Below are positions 34,340 to 45,869 of a DNA stretch of 64,000 nucleotides, in pieces. Position numbers and translations under genes: made by a program. The notes beneath the pieces were generated by a model. It was not told the origin of the DNA. It did not search any database and saw only the letters and a list, made by a program, of their open reading frames with translations. The stretch covers positions 310,001 through 374,000 of the forward strand of contig JAESUZ010005106.1 of the NCBI GenBank assembly GCA_017311185.1, given 5' to 3'. The stretch comes from Proteles cristata cristata. Taxonomy: Eukaryota > Chordata > Mammalia > Carnivora > Hyaenidae. Each line of letters starts with the position of its first letter. The stretch's first letter is position 1.

Positions 34340-34593
34340 TTTTCTTTCTTTTTTTCTTTACAGTATACCTTCTTTCTTTTTATCTTTTTTAACTTTAAGT
34401 TTATTTATTTTGAGAGAGAGAAAGAGTGCATGTGGGGGAGAGGTAGAGAGAGAGGAAGACACAGAATCCCAAGCAGGCTCTACACTGTCAGTTCAGAGGC
34501 CCACTTGGGGCTCAATATCACAAATTGTGAAAGCATAACCTGAGCCAAAATCCAGAGTCAGACACTTAACCGAATGAGCCACCCAGGTGCCCC
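34340..34593 (-). repeat. CanSINE with long T-rich tail
   Basis: Reverse element ending CACCCAGGTGCCCC at 34593. CTGAGTAAGCCATTT before and CTGAGTAACCTATTT after suggest a TSD that includes the long T-rich stretch. Confidence 0.9.
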
Positions 34594-34759
34594 TGAGTAA
34601 CCTATTTCTAAACAAGCACTACAAAAGACACAAAACAAGTGCTCTAAAGACTTTGGTGGGAAAAAATATTACTTTAAAAGTTAGATTAAAATCTGGCTAA
34701 ATTGTCTATAGGGTCTAAAATCTCAAATGCAAATCTCTTAATCAGTCATTATGGCCATT

Positions 34760-35185
34760 ATGTTCATTTCCTGTGGCTGTGGTAACAAAGTACCACAGAA
34801 TGAGCAGCTTAATACAACAGACTTCTCTCACGGTTCAGGAAGTCAGAAGTTTAAATTCAGTTTCTTTGAGCTGAAATCAAGCATCAGCAGGGTCACACTC
34901 CCAGCAGAGATTCTAGGATAGAGTCTCCTAGAGTCTTCCAGCTCCTGGTGCCGGCCAGCATTTCTTGACTTGTGGCCATATCACTCCAGCCTCCACCTCT
35001 GTCTTCACATTGCTTTCTCTTCCATGTGTCTCTCTCACTTCCTGCTGCCTCTCTCTTGTATGGACACCTGTGAAGGCATAGAGGGCCCACCCAGGTAATC
35101 TAGGATAATCCCCCATCTGAAGAACCTTAACTTAATCACATCTGCCAAGTCTTTGCCATTTTCAACCCTAATACATGCACACATA
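34760..35185 (-). mobile_element. MLT1-type MaLR LTR (minus)
   Basis: Reverse complement of MLT1 landmarks: TTTCCTGTGGCTGTGGTAAC and AAGTACCACAGAATGAGCAG near the low end; TAGGATAATCCCCCATCTG and CTTAACTTAATCACATCTGC near the high end. Confidence 0.65.
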
Positions 35186-35295
35186 CAGTATAACTAATTT
35201 GCTAAAAATATACATGTGTGCAGAACAATTTTACTCACTAATATATCTTGCTGCTCTGAACTGGGTTTAGATCATTTACTGGGAGGTAAACATGG

Positions 35296-35820
35296 TGTGG
35301 TAGGTATAATTCTAACATAGCTCCCATGATTTCCACACCCTGGTGTTATGGCATATGTAATCCCCTTCCCTGAAGTGTAGCTAGGACCTGTAAACTTGCT
35401 TTAAGCTGGAAGAATACGGAGAAGATGACGGGCTGTCACTCCCTTGATTAGGTTACCTTAGGTAACAAAGGTGATGGGCTGTCACTACTGTTAATATTCC
35501 ATCTTATTATCAAATTGGAAGGAAAGATGATTTTCTGCTGTCTTTGAAGAAACACACTGCCATGTTAGTGAGGGCAGCACATGACAAGGAACTGCAGGTG
35601 TCCTCCAGGAGCTGAGTTCTGCCAACACTCAGTGATTTTGGAAGAGACCCTGAATTTCAGATAAGATCATAGTCCCAGCCAATATCTTAATATCGGCCTG
35701 GGCAAGGACCCAGTGAAGCTATGCCCACACTCCTCATCCATAGAAACTGTGAGATAAGAAGAAGAAGAAGTATGTGTTGTTAAGCCATCAGCTTTGTGGT
35801 AGCGATAGAAAACTAACACA
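35296..35820 (+). mobile_element. MLT1-type MaLR LTR (plus)
   Basis: Starts TGTGGTAGGTATAATTCTAA and ends GCTTTGTGGTAGCGATAGAA/AACTAACACA, with AGAAACTGTGAGATAAGAAG before the end: full-length MLT1 layout of about 525 bases with TG...CA termini. It contains two copies of ATGGGCTGTCACT-like sequence at about 35429 and 35473. Confidence 0.7.
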
Positions 35821-36884
35821 CTTGATTCCAAGTGTTTACTATCTCAACCTGAGGTAGAGAATGGATAATCACAGACAGCTCAAATGAAGAGTCAACCATC
35901 CCAAACGCCCAGAGATCAAAGTACACTGGGGCGGGGGGGAAGGGGAAGGCATGTTGCAAACCTGCAGGCATTTAGAGTCAGCAAATAGGATTTACAGTAA
36001 CTGGAAACATACTGGGAGATGGATTTGGGGGAAATTTAGAAAGGGCAGAATTTAGGCAGAACTCTTTTAGTTACAGAGATAGATCTCCAACTCAAACCAA
36101 TCAGAGCAGACATGAATAAATCAATCCGGTAATGGTGAATGTGGGGGAGTTTACTGGCTCATACATCTGGAAAGCCCAAAGGTTTCTGCCTTCAGGCACT
36201 GGACCCTGTCCCTCTCTGTCTCTCAGTTCTGTGTCCTCACTGTTGATCTCCCTTTTGCTTCCCAGTGGAGCCAGAGGCGGCCACTAGCAGGGCCAAGCTT
36301 ACACCTAGCTAGGTTAGCAACTCCTGTGGGAAGAGATTCTGTTTTCTAGTTAATTCCAACATGAGTCATTCAGTTCTTCTCTGGCTCTAATTGGCCACAC
36401 CTGAGTCACGTGTCTGGATTTGACACCAGAAAAGGCTAGGGGAGCAGCCAGCCTCACCTAAGCTTAAAGGCTAGTTGGGTGGGGTTCTGTTATGACAAGA
36501 AGAGGGATTAGATGCTGGGCAGTCAAGACTCACAGATGCCCATTCCCCAATAAGAAGCATGGCAGAAGTACAAGAATGCCAGCTCCACACTTGAAAAAGG
36601 AGGGGAGAGGGCTTCTTAAGTCAAGAATCAAGTAGTAAGTTGATTCCATAAGTAGAAGTTTCCATGCAGAGTACATAGAGCAGAACTTGGAGAATGAGCT
36701 GTGGGAAGAGATCTTTGGGGTTAAAATGGGTCAAGGTAGTTGATCTGCCAAGTTTATAAACCAGGTGACTCCAGGGAGGGATTTCTGAAGGGGTGCAGCC
36801 TGATTAACCCAGCAGATCCCTCTCTAGAGAAAGAATGTAAAATCTATGGAGAGTGACATAGTAAAAATGAACGCTCTATCCTTT
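35821..36884. other. Unassigned intergenic DNA
   Basis: No repeat, RNA or exon recognised. Confidence 0.35.
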
Positions 36885-37120
36885 CCATCTATGGAGCAGT
36901 CAATATGTCACAGGTGCCATGCTTTCTACCTTACATTCATTATTGGATTTATTCCTCACCCACAACCCTATGAAGTAGGTACTCGGACATTGGAGGAAAT
37001 TCAGTCCGAGAAGTTTTAAGGGATTTTTCCCGAAGGTCACTGAACTGGTAAATGGCAAAGCAAGGACTCAAATCCAGCTGAATATGTACAAAGTCACTGA
37101 GCTAAACCTCCTGTTTCTGA
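36885..37120 (-). repeat. MIR SINE
   Basis: ACAACCCTATGAAGTAGGTA, GAGGAAATTCAGTCCGAGAA and AAGGACTCAAATCCAGCTGA in reverse MIR order. Confidence 0.75.
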
Positions 37121-37669
37121 ATTAGCCTTGCCCTGAACGGGACAAGAGAAAAGAGAAATACCCAATAAAATTTTAACTCGCATACTGTGAAAGACTATTT
37201 CAAAGCTTTCTTTGTGCAATAAAGTATTTTGGTCCCAGATTTAACTGACTAGGACTTCAGAGATAAGTCAAAAGGCCTTTGGAAAAAGAAAGGTGGATCC
37301 AGAAAAGCAGAGGAAATGCAGAGAAAGAAGGGAGGATAAGAGCCAACAATGGGTTCTCAGATGCACCATCACCGACAACTTTGGAAAAGTCAAAGGTAAA
37401 CAAGGAGACAGGAAGTTGGAGAGGGAAATGGCCAGGGAAAGTTCAGGCCTATATCCCTTCCACACCCTCCCTGCCCATTGTGACTCTCACTGAGTCAGCC
37501 CAGATGGGAGGGAAGCAGAGACCTCACTCACCCAATGTCCAACCTCTCCATGGCCTGGCACTAGCAGAGGATGAGGCCTGTGAGTGCAGCTCAGACACAC
37601 CCATGGTTACCCCTGTCCCACTGCCCATACATACCCAGGGGCTTCAATCAGAGCCCTGGAGTAGAGACA

Positions 37670-37800
37670 GCACTGCCCAGGAACCTGGATTCTGATGTGA
37701 GCCCAACTATTAATTATTAAGAGGACTTTGGGGAAGGTACTTACTATCTCCGGGCTTTAGTTTCCCATATGAAAATTTGGGGGTTGAATTAGATGAGCGA
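37670..37800 (+). repeat. Partial MIR SINE
   Basis: ACCTGGATTCTGATGTGAGC, GGGCTTTAGTTTCCCATATG, then TGAATTAGATGAGCGATTGC. Confidence 0.5.
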
Positions 37801-37838
37801 TTGCATATTCAAACACCAAAAGAGACCAAGAAGGTATT

Positions 37839-37931
37839 AAAAAAAATAAAAATAAATAAATAAATAAAAAATAAAAAAAATAAAAACTAAAAAAATGAAA
37901 AAAATGAAAAATAAAAAATAAAAAAAAAAAA
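37839..37931. repeat. A-rich (AAATA)n tract between a 5' TSD and a SINE head
   Basis: About 93 bases of A, AAAT and AAAAATG units lie between the left TSD copy (37828-37838) and the SINE head at 37932. Confidence 0.9.
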
Positions 37932-38153
37932 GGGGGCGTCTGGGTGGTTTAGTCGGTTAAGCGTCCGACTTTCGCTTAGGTCATGATCTCGCGGTTCGTG
38001 GGTTCGAGCCCCGCGTCGGGCTCTGTGCTGACTGCCAGCTCAGAGCCTGGAGCCTGTTTCAGTCTGTGACTCCCTCTCTCTCTGACCCTCCCCTGTTCAC
38101 GCTGTCTGTCTCTCTCTCTCCTAGAAATAAATAAAACATTAAAAAAAAAAAAA
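37932..38153 (+). repeat. Young-subfamily CanSINE
   Basis: Head GGGGCGTCTGGGTGGTTTAG with CTGACTGCCAGCTC. AAGAAGGTATT at 37828-37838 and 38154-38164 brackets the SINE plus the A-rich tract before it. Confidence 0.94.
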
Positions 38154-38164
38154 AAGAAGGTATT

Positions 38165-38849
38165 GAAATGATGCCACAGGCTAAGTGTAAGACAACAGGG
38201 AGCAGTGGGGACTGGAGATCCCATGCCTTGTCCAGAAAGGGCATCCCTGGTGTCTCCAGATACATCAATTTCCCATAAGAAGTCAGAATTTGGGCCTTTA
38301 TATAAAATCCCCCAATTTTTAAGTGCTGGCAACAAATCCAAACTCCTTAAAAACCCTATTCAAGGCAAACTTAAGATAATTTTGCGGGCCAGTTTGTGAT
38401 CTTGAGTCTAAATACAACCTGTTCCATAAGGCACATAATCGTTCCACATGTGGCTACTTCAGCTTAATTAAAACTGAACAAAAATTAAAAGTTCAGTTCC
38501 CCAGTCAGATCAGCTGCATTTCAGATGCTCAAAAGCCACGTGTAATAAGTGGCTACCATATTGGGTAACACAGATATAGAACATGCCCAACCATGCAGAA
38601 AATTCTCTTGCATAGTCTTGGTCTAAATGATCTCTAAGACAACTTTCAGCTATTAAGACTCTACCTAAAGACAAAATAAAATGAACTGTACTTTCTGAAC
38701 TGATAGGAAACAAAGCTCCTGGAATTTCATTGCATAATTCCAACACAAAATGATTTGGCGTCATTATTTTTTCTTCTTGATGAATATCCTCCAGTTACAT
38801 TTAAATTGGTTTCAGCAGATTTGTTAACAGAAACTCGTTTCTTTTTTTA
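38165..38849. other. Unassigned intergenic DNA
   Basis: No repeat, RNA or exon recognised. Confidence 0.35.
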
Positions 38850-39075
38850 TCATTAAATGTTTTTTAAACATTTATTTATTTCTGAGAGACAGTGAGACAG
38901 AGCATAAGCAAGGGAGGGGCAGAGAGAGAAGGAGACACAGAATCTGAAGCCGGCTCCAGGCTCTGAGCAAGCATTCAGCACAGAGCCGGTCCAACGCGGG
39001 GCTCAAACCCATGAACTGAGATTATGACCCAGAGCCGAAATCAGACACTTAATCACCTGAGTCATCCAGGTGCCC
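38850..39075 (-). repeat. CanSINE
   Basis: Reverse element with ATTTATTTATTTCTGAGAGA tail side and diverged head GAGTCATCCAGGTGCCC. Confidence 0.9.
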
Positions 39076-39315
39076 TTACAAACTGATAGTTTCTAATATG
39101 CTTCAATATGTGAGGTAGATTCTTGAGTTATTTAATTAACAGTAATCTGAAATCTAACTTTGTCTGAAAACGAGGACATGGGATTGAGGAAGGGAAAAGT
39201 CCTATTTTCTGTTGCCTCATACTTACACCTCTACTAGATAAAGTTTTATCGCCACACAGGGCTTTTAATTGCCTGTGCAAGGCCCTACTTTGTGATCACA
39301 AGCACTATTTTAGAT

Positions 39316-39622
39316 CACAGGTCATTAAACTTTCCTGTAAAGAACCAGATAGTAAATATTTTCAGCCTCATGGACTACATAGTTTCCGGGGCAGCTGTAC
39401 ATCTCTGCCTCATTACATGAAAGCATACACAAATGGGTATGGACTGTGTTCCAATAAAACTTCACTTTCAGACACCAACATTTAAATTTCATATAACTTT
39501 CTAGTGTCATGAAATAGTCTTCTCAATGCATTTAAAAGAGGAAAACCCTTTCTTAGCTTGGGACCATACCAAAACACAGTGTGCGGGATTTGGCCCACAG
39601 GCTGGAGTTGGCTGACCCCTAA
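39316..39622. mobile_element. hAT-Charlie-type relic, second copy
   Basis: CAGGTCATTAAACTTTCCTG, TAAAGAACCAGATAGTAAAT, TGTGTTCCAATAAAACTTCA, GGGATTTGGCCCACAGGCTG and terminal GGCTGACCCCT. Same class as the copies at 26703 and 62737 and the best preserved of the three. Confidence 0.75.
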
Positions 39623-40546
39623 TCAGGTTCTGGAGGTTCTCTGATGAAGAGATGGGTGGGGCTTCGAGCCAGGGAGGGTTGCACTCTGACACACGTATAT
39701 AATTCACTGGGCATCTATCCAATGTAAGTTCTATACTTAGCTAATGCTGTTCAGGAATGGAGGAACAGACCACATAGGTTTTTTGTTCTTTTTCTTATTT
39801 ATACAATCGATCTTTGTTATTCATGGATTCCATATTTGCAAATTTATCTACTTGCTAAAATTTACTTGCCACCCCAAAATCAAACCTGTGCTGCATTAGC
39901 AGTCATTCTCAGACAGGTATGGAGGGGCAAAAAAATTTGAGTCACCCTTTGAGCAAGGCCTTAGCTAAGGTCGAACAAGATGAAACCCTTCCTTCTTGTT
40001 TCAGCACACAGACCATAAACAAGTGTCCTTTTCATGGTCTTTTTAGGACTTCTTTTTGCACTTTTGTGCTTTTTATTGGTGTCTTTGCTGTTTAAAATGG
40101 TCCCAAAGCACAGCACTAAAATGCTGGTTAGGGTTCCTAAGTGTAAGAAAACCATGATGTACCTTACTCAGAAAATGTGTGTATTGGATAAGTTTCACTC
40201 AAGCATAAGTTATAGTTCTGTTGGCCATGAGTTCAGTGTTAATGGATCCATAATATACAGTAAATAAAGTGTCTTCAAGCAGAAACACACATAAAACAAG
40301 GTTATGTGTTGATTGGTTAATGAGGATGTTGTGACCAGAGATTCACAAGAGCCTAGCCCTGTATTTCCCCTACAAGCTCGTTCAGCAATTGCTAATTCCA
40401 TACTCAAGACAACTTTCTCCAACATAACTACCACAAAAAAAAAAAAAAATACTGTCTGTATTTTTACTGACATTAAAAAGAAGTTGCTGTGATGATCTCC
40501 CATAGGTCCTTTCTCCTTATAAACTGCCTTTAAGGCTTACCAGAGA
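39623..40546. other. Unassigned intergenic DNA
   Basis: No nameable element apart from an A run at 40435-40449. Confidence 0.35.
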
Positions 40547-40566
40547 AGATTGAAACTACTTTATTA

Positions 40567-40803
40567 TTTTTTTTTTTTAATGTTTATTTTTGCGAGAGAG
40601 TGAGTGTGTGTGACAAAGCATGAACGGGGGTGGGTGGTGGGGGTAGGACAGGACAGAGAGAGAGGGAGACAGAGAATTTGAAGCAGGCTCCAGGCTCTGA
40701 GCTGTCAGCACAGAGCCCGACTTGGGGCTCAAACCCACCAACTATGAGATCATGACATGACCTGAAGTCAGACGCTTAACCAACTGAGCCACTCAGCCAC
40801 CCC
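40567..40803 (-). repeat. CanSINE
   Basis: Reverse element ending GAGCCACTCAGCCACCCC. TGAAACTACTTTA occurs at 40551-40563 and 40807-40819 as a TSD. Confidence 0.93.
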
Positions 40804-41338
40804 AGCTGAAACTACTTTAAATGAAGTTTTTTGGTTATTTCATGATTTTAGATTTCCATGATTCCCTAGTTTCTGGTTCCACAGATAAGTGGGCTGTTGC
40901 CTGGGTAAATGGCATAGAAACCTATTTTCAATACATTCTTCACTGGTAGATGATTTGAAAGCTCACAAACAATGCTTCTACTAGTAAAACACCCCAAGAC
41001 CAAAATCCCAGCAGGATTCTATTAGGGACTTGGCAGGTGAATGTTTTGCCATGTTGTAAATATCCAGCACAGTTTTAGAGACTATGTGAATGATACTAAA
41101 TATCAAACACAGTTAATAACCTAAACTTAAGTATTCATTGTTAAGTCAACCAGAGTTTTGTAGGAGACATGGCACCTTTATTATGGGTATGATTTTCATT
41201 TGCAAACATTGCATGAAATCCACTGGCTTTGTCCCCTGGAAGCACATCATGTGAGGTGGGCCAGCAGGGGAAGTTATTTGGAAAAGGAAGAGGATGTCAG
41301 GAGTTGATACATCTGAGAGGTGAGGTGCAGGCAGAGCC

Positions 41339-41359
41339 AAAAAAAAAAAAAAAAAAAAA
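41339..41359. repeat. Poly(A) run
   Basis: About 20 consecutive A with no SINE body attached. The ~200 bases before it show no recognisable processed gene. Confidence 0.8.
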
Positions 41360-41557
41360 GTTGCAAATGCATTTAGAATAATATTAACAAGTAAGTAAAT
41401 GTGTCTTCTGAACACATAAACTGGTACATTTTCTGTTAATGTCTAACTTCTCCTGACTGAACACAGTCTTTCTGGGATTGCTGAGGTAATCACTGGCATT
41501 GACTGAGCTCTTCATCATGACCTTGGCCTCTTCCTCAAGCATTTCTAAATATTAGAT

Positions 41558-42032
41558 GACATTATAGTGCTTACTATATGCCAGACACTATCCTAATAAG
41601 CAACTTTATTTATTTACTGTAAGATTTATTTTTCAGAGAGAGAGAGAAAGAAAGAGACAGAGCACGAACAGGGGAGGGGCAGAGAGAGAGGGAGACACAG
41701 AATCTGAAGCAGGCTCCAGGCTCTGGGCTGTCAGCACAGAGCCTGACGTGGTGCTCGAACTCACATACCTGAGCTGAACTCGGACACCCAGCTGACTGAG
41801 CCACCCAGGTGCCCCAAGCAACTTTAAATGTATTAACTCATTGAATCTCCAAATAATCATATGAGGTAGGCACAGTTTCTACCGTCTTCATTTTAATGAT
41901 GATAAACCTGAGACAGAGAGATGTCGTGTACCTTGTGGTGGGTCATGGCACACAAATGGCAGAGCCAGGATTTAAACTCGGGGAGTTTTGTTCCAGAGTC
42001 CTTTTCCCTGACCATTACTGCTACCCTGCCTC
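41558..42032 (-). repeat. MIR SINE split by a CanSINE
   Basis: Left part: TATAGTGCTTACTATATGCC and AGACACTATCCTAATAAGC. Right part, after the insertion: TTAACTCATTGAATCTCC, CATATGAGGTAGGCACAGTT and GCCAGGATTTAAACTCGGGG. Confidence 0.75.
41609..41815 (-). repeat. CanSINE inserted in a MIR
   Basis: Reverse element ending CACCCAGGTGCCCC. The TSD AAGCAACTTTA at 41598-41608 and 41816-41826 is MIR sequence. Confidence 0.95.
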
Positions 42033-42389
42033 TGAAGAAAGCGCTGGATAATTGTGGAAGAAACCCAGCTCCAATATAAAAGGAATTTTTACGGCAGCTG
42101 CTTCTATGAGCAGCAATATTTAGCTCATCCATTAGCAGGAATATTCAACTCATAACTCCTCTTTCTCTCTTTTCATTTCTCTGTCTTCCTCCCTCCCTCT
42201 CTCTCTGATTCAGTTCTAATTTTCACATGTGACATTCCTCATTTTTGATAAAAATATATAGTACTTTAATCCCCATCATACTCAAAATTGAACCATTCTA
42301 TCATCTAAAAAAATTCCTCCATGCCCCTTTGGAGTCAGCACCAGCCTGCACCAGCCCCCACCATCTCAGAGACCAAGGGATCTCAGTCA

Positions 42390-42700
42390 GGAGTCCTTGA
42401 TCCCCAAGGGATCCTTGTACAAAATTCAAGAATGGAACTTGGATAAGTGTAAAAATTACATCTTTAATTTTTTTCATTAACCTCTACTTAAAAATGAGCA
42501 TTCCTTCAGTTATGAATATGAGTAACAAACTACAGAAATATTAGCAGAACCTGTCACTCGGTCTCAGTAGAAATCAGAGAAAGTCTTTGATAGCATTACT
42601 GTGGTTACCCACATCCCCAAATATTGTTTACACTCCTGACTAGTTTGAAATTATGGTACACCAGATCTGGCGATTGATTCCTTTAACAAATAAGCAGCTT
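42390..42700. repeat. Probable ancient DNA-transposon relic, unnamed
   Basis: GGAACTTGGATAAGTGTAAA, AAATTACATCTTTAATTTTT, TTCAGTTATGAATATGAGT and TTTGAAATTATGGTACACC in this order resemble an old mammalian repeat that I cannot name. Confidence 0.35.
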
Positions 42701-43351
42701 GGTTATTATATCACAATTTTTAATAACGCAAATGTTTTATTAACTATTTAAATGTCATTCAATTTAAATTTAATCTTAAAATTTTTCTCATGAAAGCACT
42801 CAACAACCCGAAGGATATTTCGGCAGATGGAGTCCCTGGTAACTTATTTTACCATCACCCCAACCAACATTTGCCCAGAGTGCAAGATACAGAAATGATT
42901 ATAATTCAGTCACTGCCCAGGATGATGGAGGAATTACGCATCTCCCTTTCTGAGCCTGAGCTGTGCTCCTTCACAGACAAATGCCCCTATTGCCTTCTCT
43001 CGAGGAGGACTGCCAAGCAGCACTACCCGCCCCTTCTATGGGGATCTGCATGGAATGTGGAGACTTCCTCTCTCCAAGAACTTTGCACCTGCCTGCCACT
43101 GGGCTCACAGAGACGGTGCATACCTTCTGAAGAAGAGGAACCAGGAGCCATCTGTGAGCTCCAGATCGACCCCTAGTGGGAGTGAGAGGTCAAGGCACAA
43201 CACTTAATTCTAAAAATTAGGCAGAAGCTGAGAATTCACCTTCTTCAATTGTTTGGAATTATTTTGTGATTGAGACTGTATGATTGAGATCCATTGCTTA
43301 TACTATGGTCTGTCACTGCCAAATCAATGATTTCCTTCTTAATCAGTTTTT
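42701..43351. other. Non-repetitive segment with an unsupported open frame
   Basis: A plus-strand frame at 42790-43176 (128 codons) has moderate complexity and no repeat origin that I can see, but also no recognisable domain, and no intron or polyadenylation context. I leave it uncalled. Confidence 0.3.
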
Positions 43352-43596
43352 AAGCATATTTATTTATTTTGAGAGAGAGAGAGATTGAGAGAGACAGAGA
43401 GAGAGACAGAGAGAGAGAGACTGAGAGCATAAGTAGGAGAGGGGCAGAGAGAGAGGGCAAGAGAGAGACTCCCAAGCAGACTCTGCACCATCAGTGCAGA
43501 GCCTGATGCAGGGCTTGGTCCCACAAACCATGAGATCATGACCTGAGCTGAAATCAAGAGCTGAATGTTTAACCGAATGAGCCACCCAGGAGCCCC
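43352..43596 (-). repeat. CanSINE with expanded GA block
   Basis: Reverse element ending CACCCAGGAGCCCC. The GA-rich block at 43370-43425 is expanded to (GA)n/(GACA)n. Confidence 0.92.
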
Positions 43597-44637
43597 ATTA
43601 ATCTATTAATGTAAAAAACAAATCAATGGAAAAAGAAGGATGTGAATAGGCATTTTTCCTAGGAGATATACATGGCCAATGAATATAAGGAAAAAACCTT
43701 GATTTCATGATAATCAAGAATAAATATTATACGAACAAGATATAATATTTCTGTTATATAAATGTCAGAAAACGAATTATTTTTATAAGACAATGGAATT
43801 GATGTAAGACACATGTTGACTATCCTAAATCCCAATGTGAAAATTCATATTTGGAATAAAAACAGCTCCTTTGAAAATAAAAAGATGAATTTGAAATTTG
43901 CTCAGGTAGACCGGCTTGATTTCTGAAGCTGATTTCAAGAGACAAGACTAAAAGAACGTGAGATTCTACATCACAAATCAAATAAAAACAATCTAAGAAA
44001 AATCACAGAGGCCGTCAGTGATAATTTCACTTTTTGGTCCTTAGAACTTGGCCACTGTGGCCAGACTGTGACTTTGAACAATAGGAAAGTGGCCGATGAA
44101 TGAGCGCTTTCCAAGATTTCCTTGTCTTATTATTTTCCATAGTGTTATTATCTCTCTTCAGTAGTCAATTTCTCATTTACAGTATTCCCATAATGCTTTC
44201 TTAACAATTAGCCAATGTATCAGTGTCACTTTCTCCTCACGCTTCCTCAAGCACATCGCTTTCGTTGCAAAAGCAATATCGGTCAGAGAGGACATCTAGT
44301 ACATGTGAATCAATTCTGCTGCCATTAAAATGTGGATGGAGTTCAATTCAAAAGGAAACAGAAACTAGAGAATTGGCGGTAAAGTTGAACTTGCTGCTCA
44401 CCATTTTGAGCCCCATTCCCTTGTGGGGGAGTGCGACCTTGTCGTCTGGGAAACTGGTAGTGGTTACTCTGTTCACACAGCACACCCCACTGGCCATGGA
44501 GGAAAGTTCAGCTCCCATGCACAGTTTTAAAATTAAATATTGACTGCCGATCTACCACCCACATTTCATTTCTAATCAATTTGGAATTCAAGAACCAGGG
44601 CCACCTTTGGCTCCCATATTTCTTGAGGGCTTTGGCT
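43597..44637. other. Unassigned intergenic DNA
   Basis: No repeat, RNA or exon recognised. Confidence 0.35.
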
Positions 44638-44653
44638 GAAACACCAGTGCTTT

Positions 44654-44852
44654 GGAGCGCCTGGGTGGCTTAGTCGGTTAAGCGTCCGACTTTCGCTTGG
44701 GTCATGATCTCGCGGTTCGTGGGTTCGAGCCCTGCGTCGGGCTCTGTGCTGACTGCCAGCTCGGAGCCTGGAGCCTGTTTCAGTCTGTGACTCCCTCTCT
44801 CTCTGACCCTCCCCTGCTCACGCTGTGTCTCTCTCCTCTCCTAAAAATAAAA

Positions 44853-44895
<43 letters not shown>

Positions 44896-44899
44896 AAAA
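44654..44899 (+). repeat. Young-subfamily CanSINE with (AAAT)n tail
   Basis: Head GGAGCGCCTGGGTGGCTTAG, CTGACTGCCAGCTC, then an AAAT tract of about 12 units (44848-44896). Perfect 16-base TSD GAAACACCAGTGCTTT at 44638-44653 and 44900-44915. Confidence 0.97.
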
Positions 44900-45074
44900 G
44901 AAACACCAGTGCTTTAAAAGAGGAATATTAACAATAGTATTATTTTGGTGGTAAGTGAATTAGTTACACGTCCCATTTCATTAAATCCACTGGATGCTGC
45001 TTAGACTTGCTACAAAATAGAAGCACAATAATGTTAATTTTATAAATGAACTAAAACACGATAGATGTCACTAT

Positions 45075-45215
45075 TGCCTCTGTTTTTCAGAAGGCTTGGA
45101 GGGGTGAAGGAGAAACTCACCAAAGGCTCTACAATAATTAAGTATGCAGCAAAGAGGGGAACTCCATCTAACTCCAGAGTTCAAGCTTAGTGACTACACT
45201 GTATTGCCCCCTCTT
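45075..45215 (-). repeat. Partial MIR SINE
   Basis: GGAACTCCATCTAACTCCAG and AGTTCAAGCTTAGTGACTAC followed by ACTGTATTGCCCC is the 5' portion of reverse MIR. Confidence 0.55.
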
Positions 45216-45597
45216 ATCCCTGAATGCTATAAGAAAGAAACAACACCTGTAGATGACAATTCGTTTCAAAGCCTATCATAACAGGTTAGTCCTTTTAATG
45301 TGTGACACTTGCTAAAGTTCAACAAAGAGCAGAGGCTATTTCCCGAGCAGCTTGTACAAAGTCAACTCCAAGGACATGCTAATCAAAATGGGGCATAAGC
45401 ACATGATACCTATATCGGTCAGAAGTTAAACAACAGAATGGGCCAAATTTGAAGCCTCTGGCACACGTTGGGATGTAACAAGCCTCCTCTTCCAATAAGG
45501 TACAGTATCTGTCCAGTGCTCTATAAATAACGTATGGGTATGGCTTGGATTAGCTTATAATAGAGACTTTCATTATTGTGAAATTTTTACATTATTT

Positions 45598-45656
45598 TAA
45601 AATTTTTTTAAGTTTATTTATTTTGACAGAGAGAGCATGTGCACAAGCAGGGGTGG

Positions 45657-45692
<36 letters not shown>

Positions 45693-45816
45693 CTTAAGCA
45701 GGCTCCACGCTCAGCACAGAGCCCAATGCAGGGCTTGAATCCATCAACTGTAAGATCATGACCTGAGCCAAAACCAAGAGTTGGACATTCAACTGACTGA
45801 GCCACCCAGCTGCCCC
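45598..45816 (-). repeat. CanSINE with long (GA)n
   Basis: Reverse element ending CACCCAGCTGCCCC; pure GA tract at 45659-45690. Confidence 0.92.
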
Positions 45817-45832
45817 TAAAACAGACTTTTTA

Positions 45833-45835
<3 letters not shown>

Positions 45836-45866
<31 letters not shown>
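45836..45866. repeat. (GT)n simple repeat
   Basis: About 15 GT units 20 bases beyond a SINE head; likely length-variable. Confidence 0.92.

Positions 45867-45869
<3 letters not shown>

Noticed and set aside
41339..41359. Poly(A) tail of a processed pseudogene
   Set aside because: No recognisable coding sequence or TSD was found beside it.
43370..43425. Independent GA microsatellite with regulatory meaning
   Set aside because: It is the internal GA-rich block of a reverse CanSINE, expanded in this copy.
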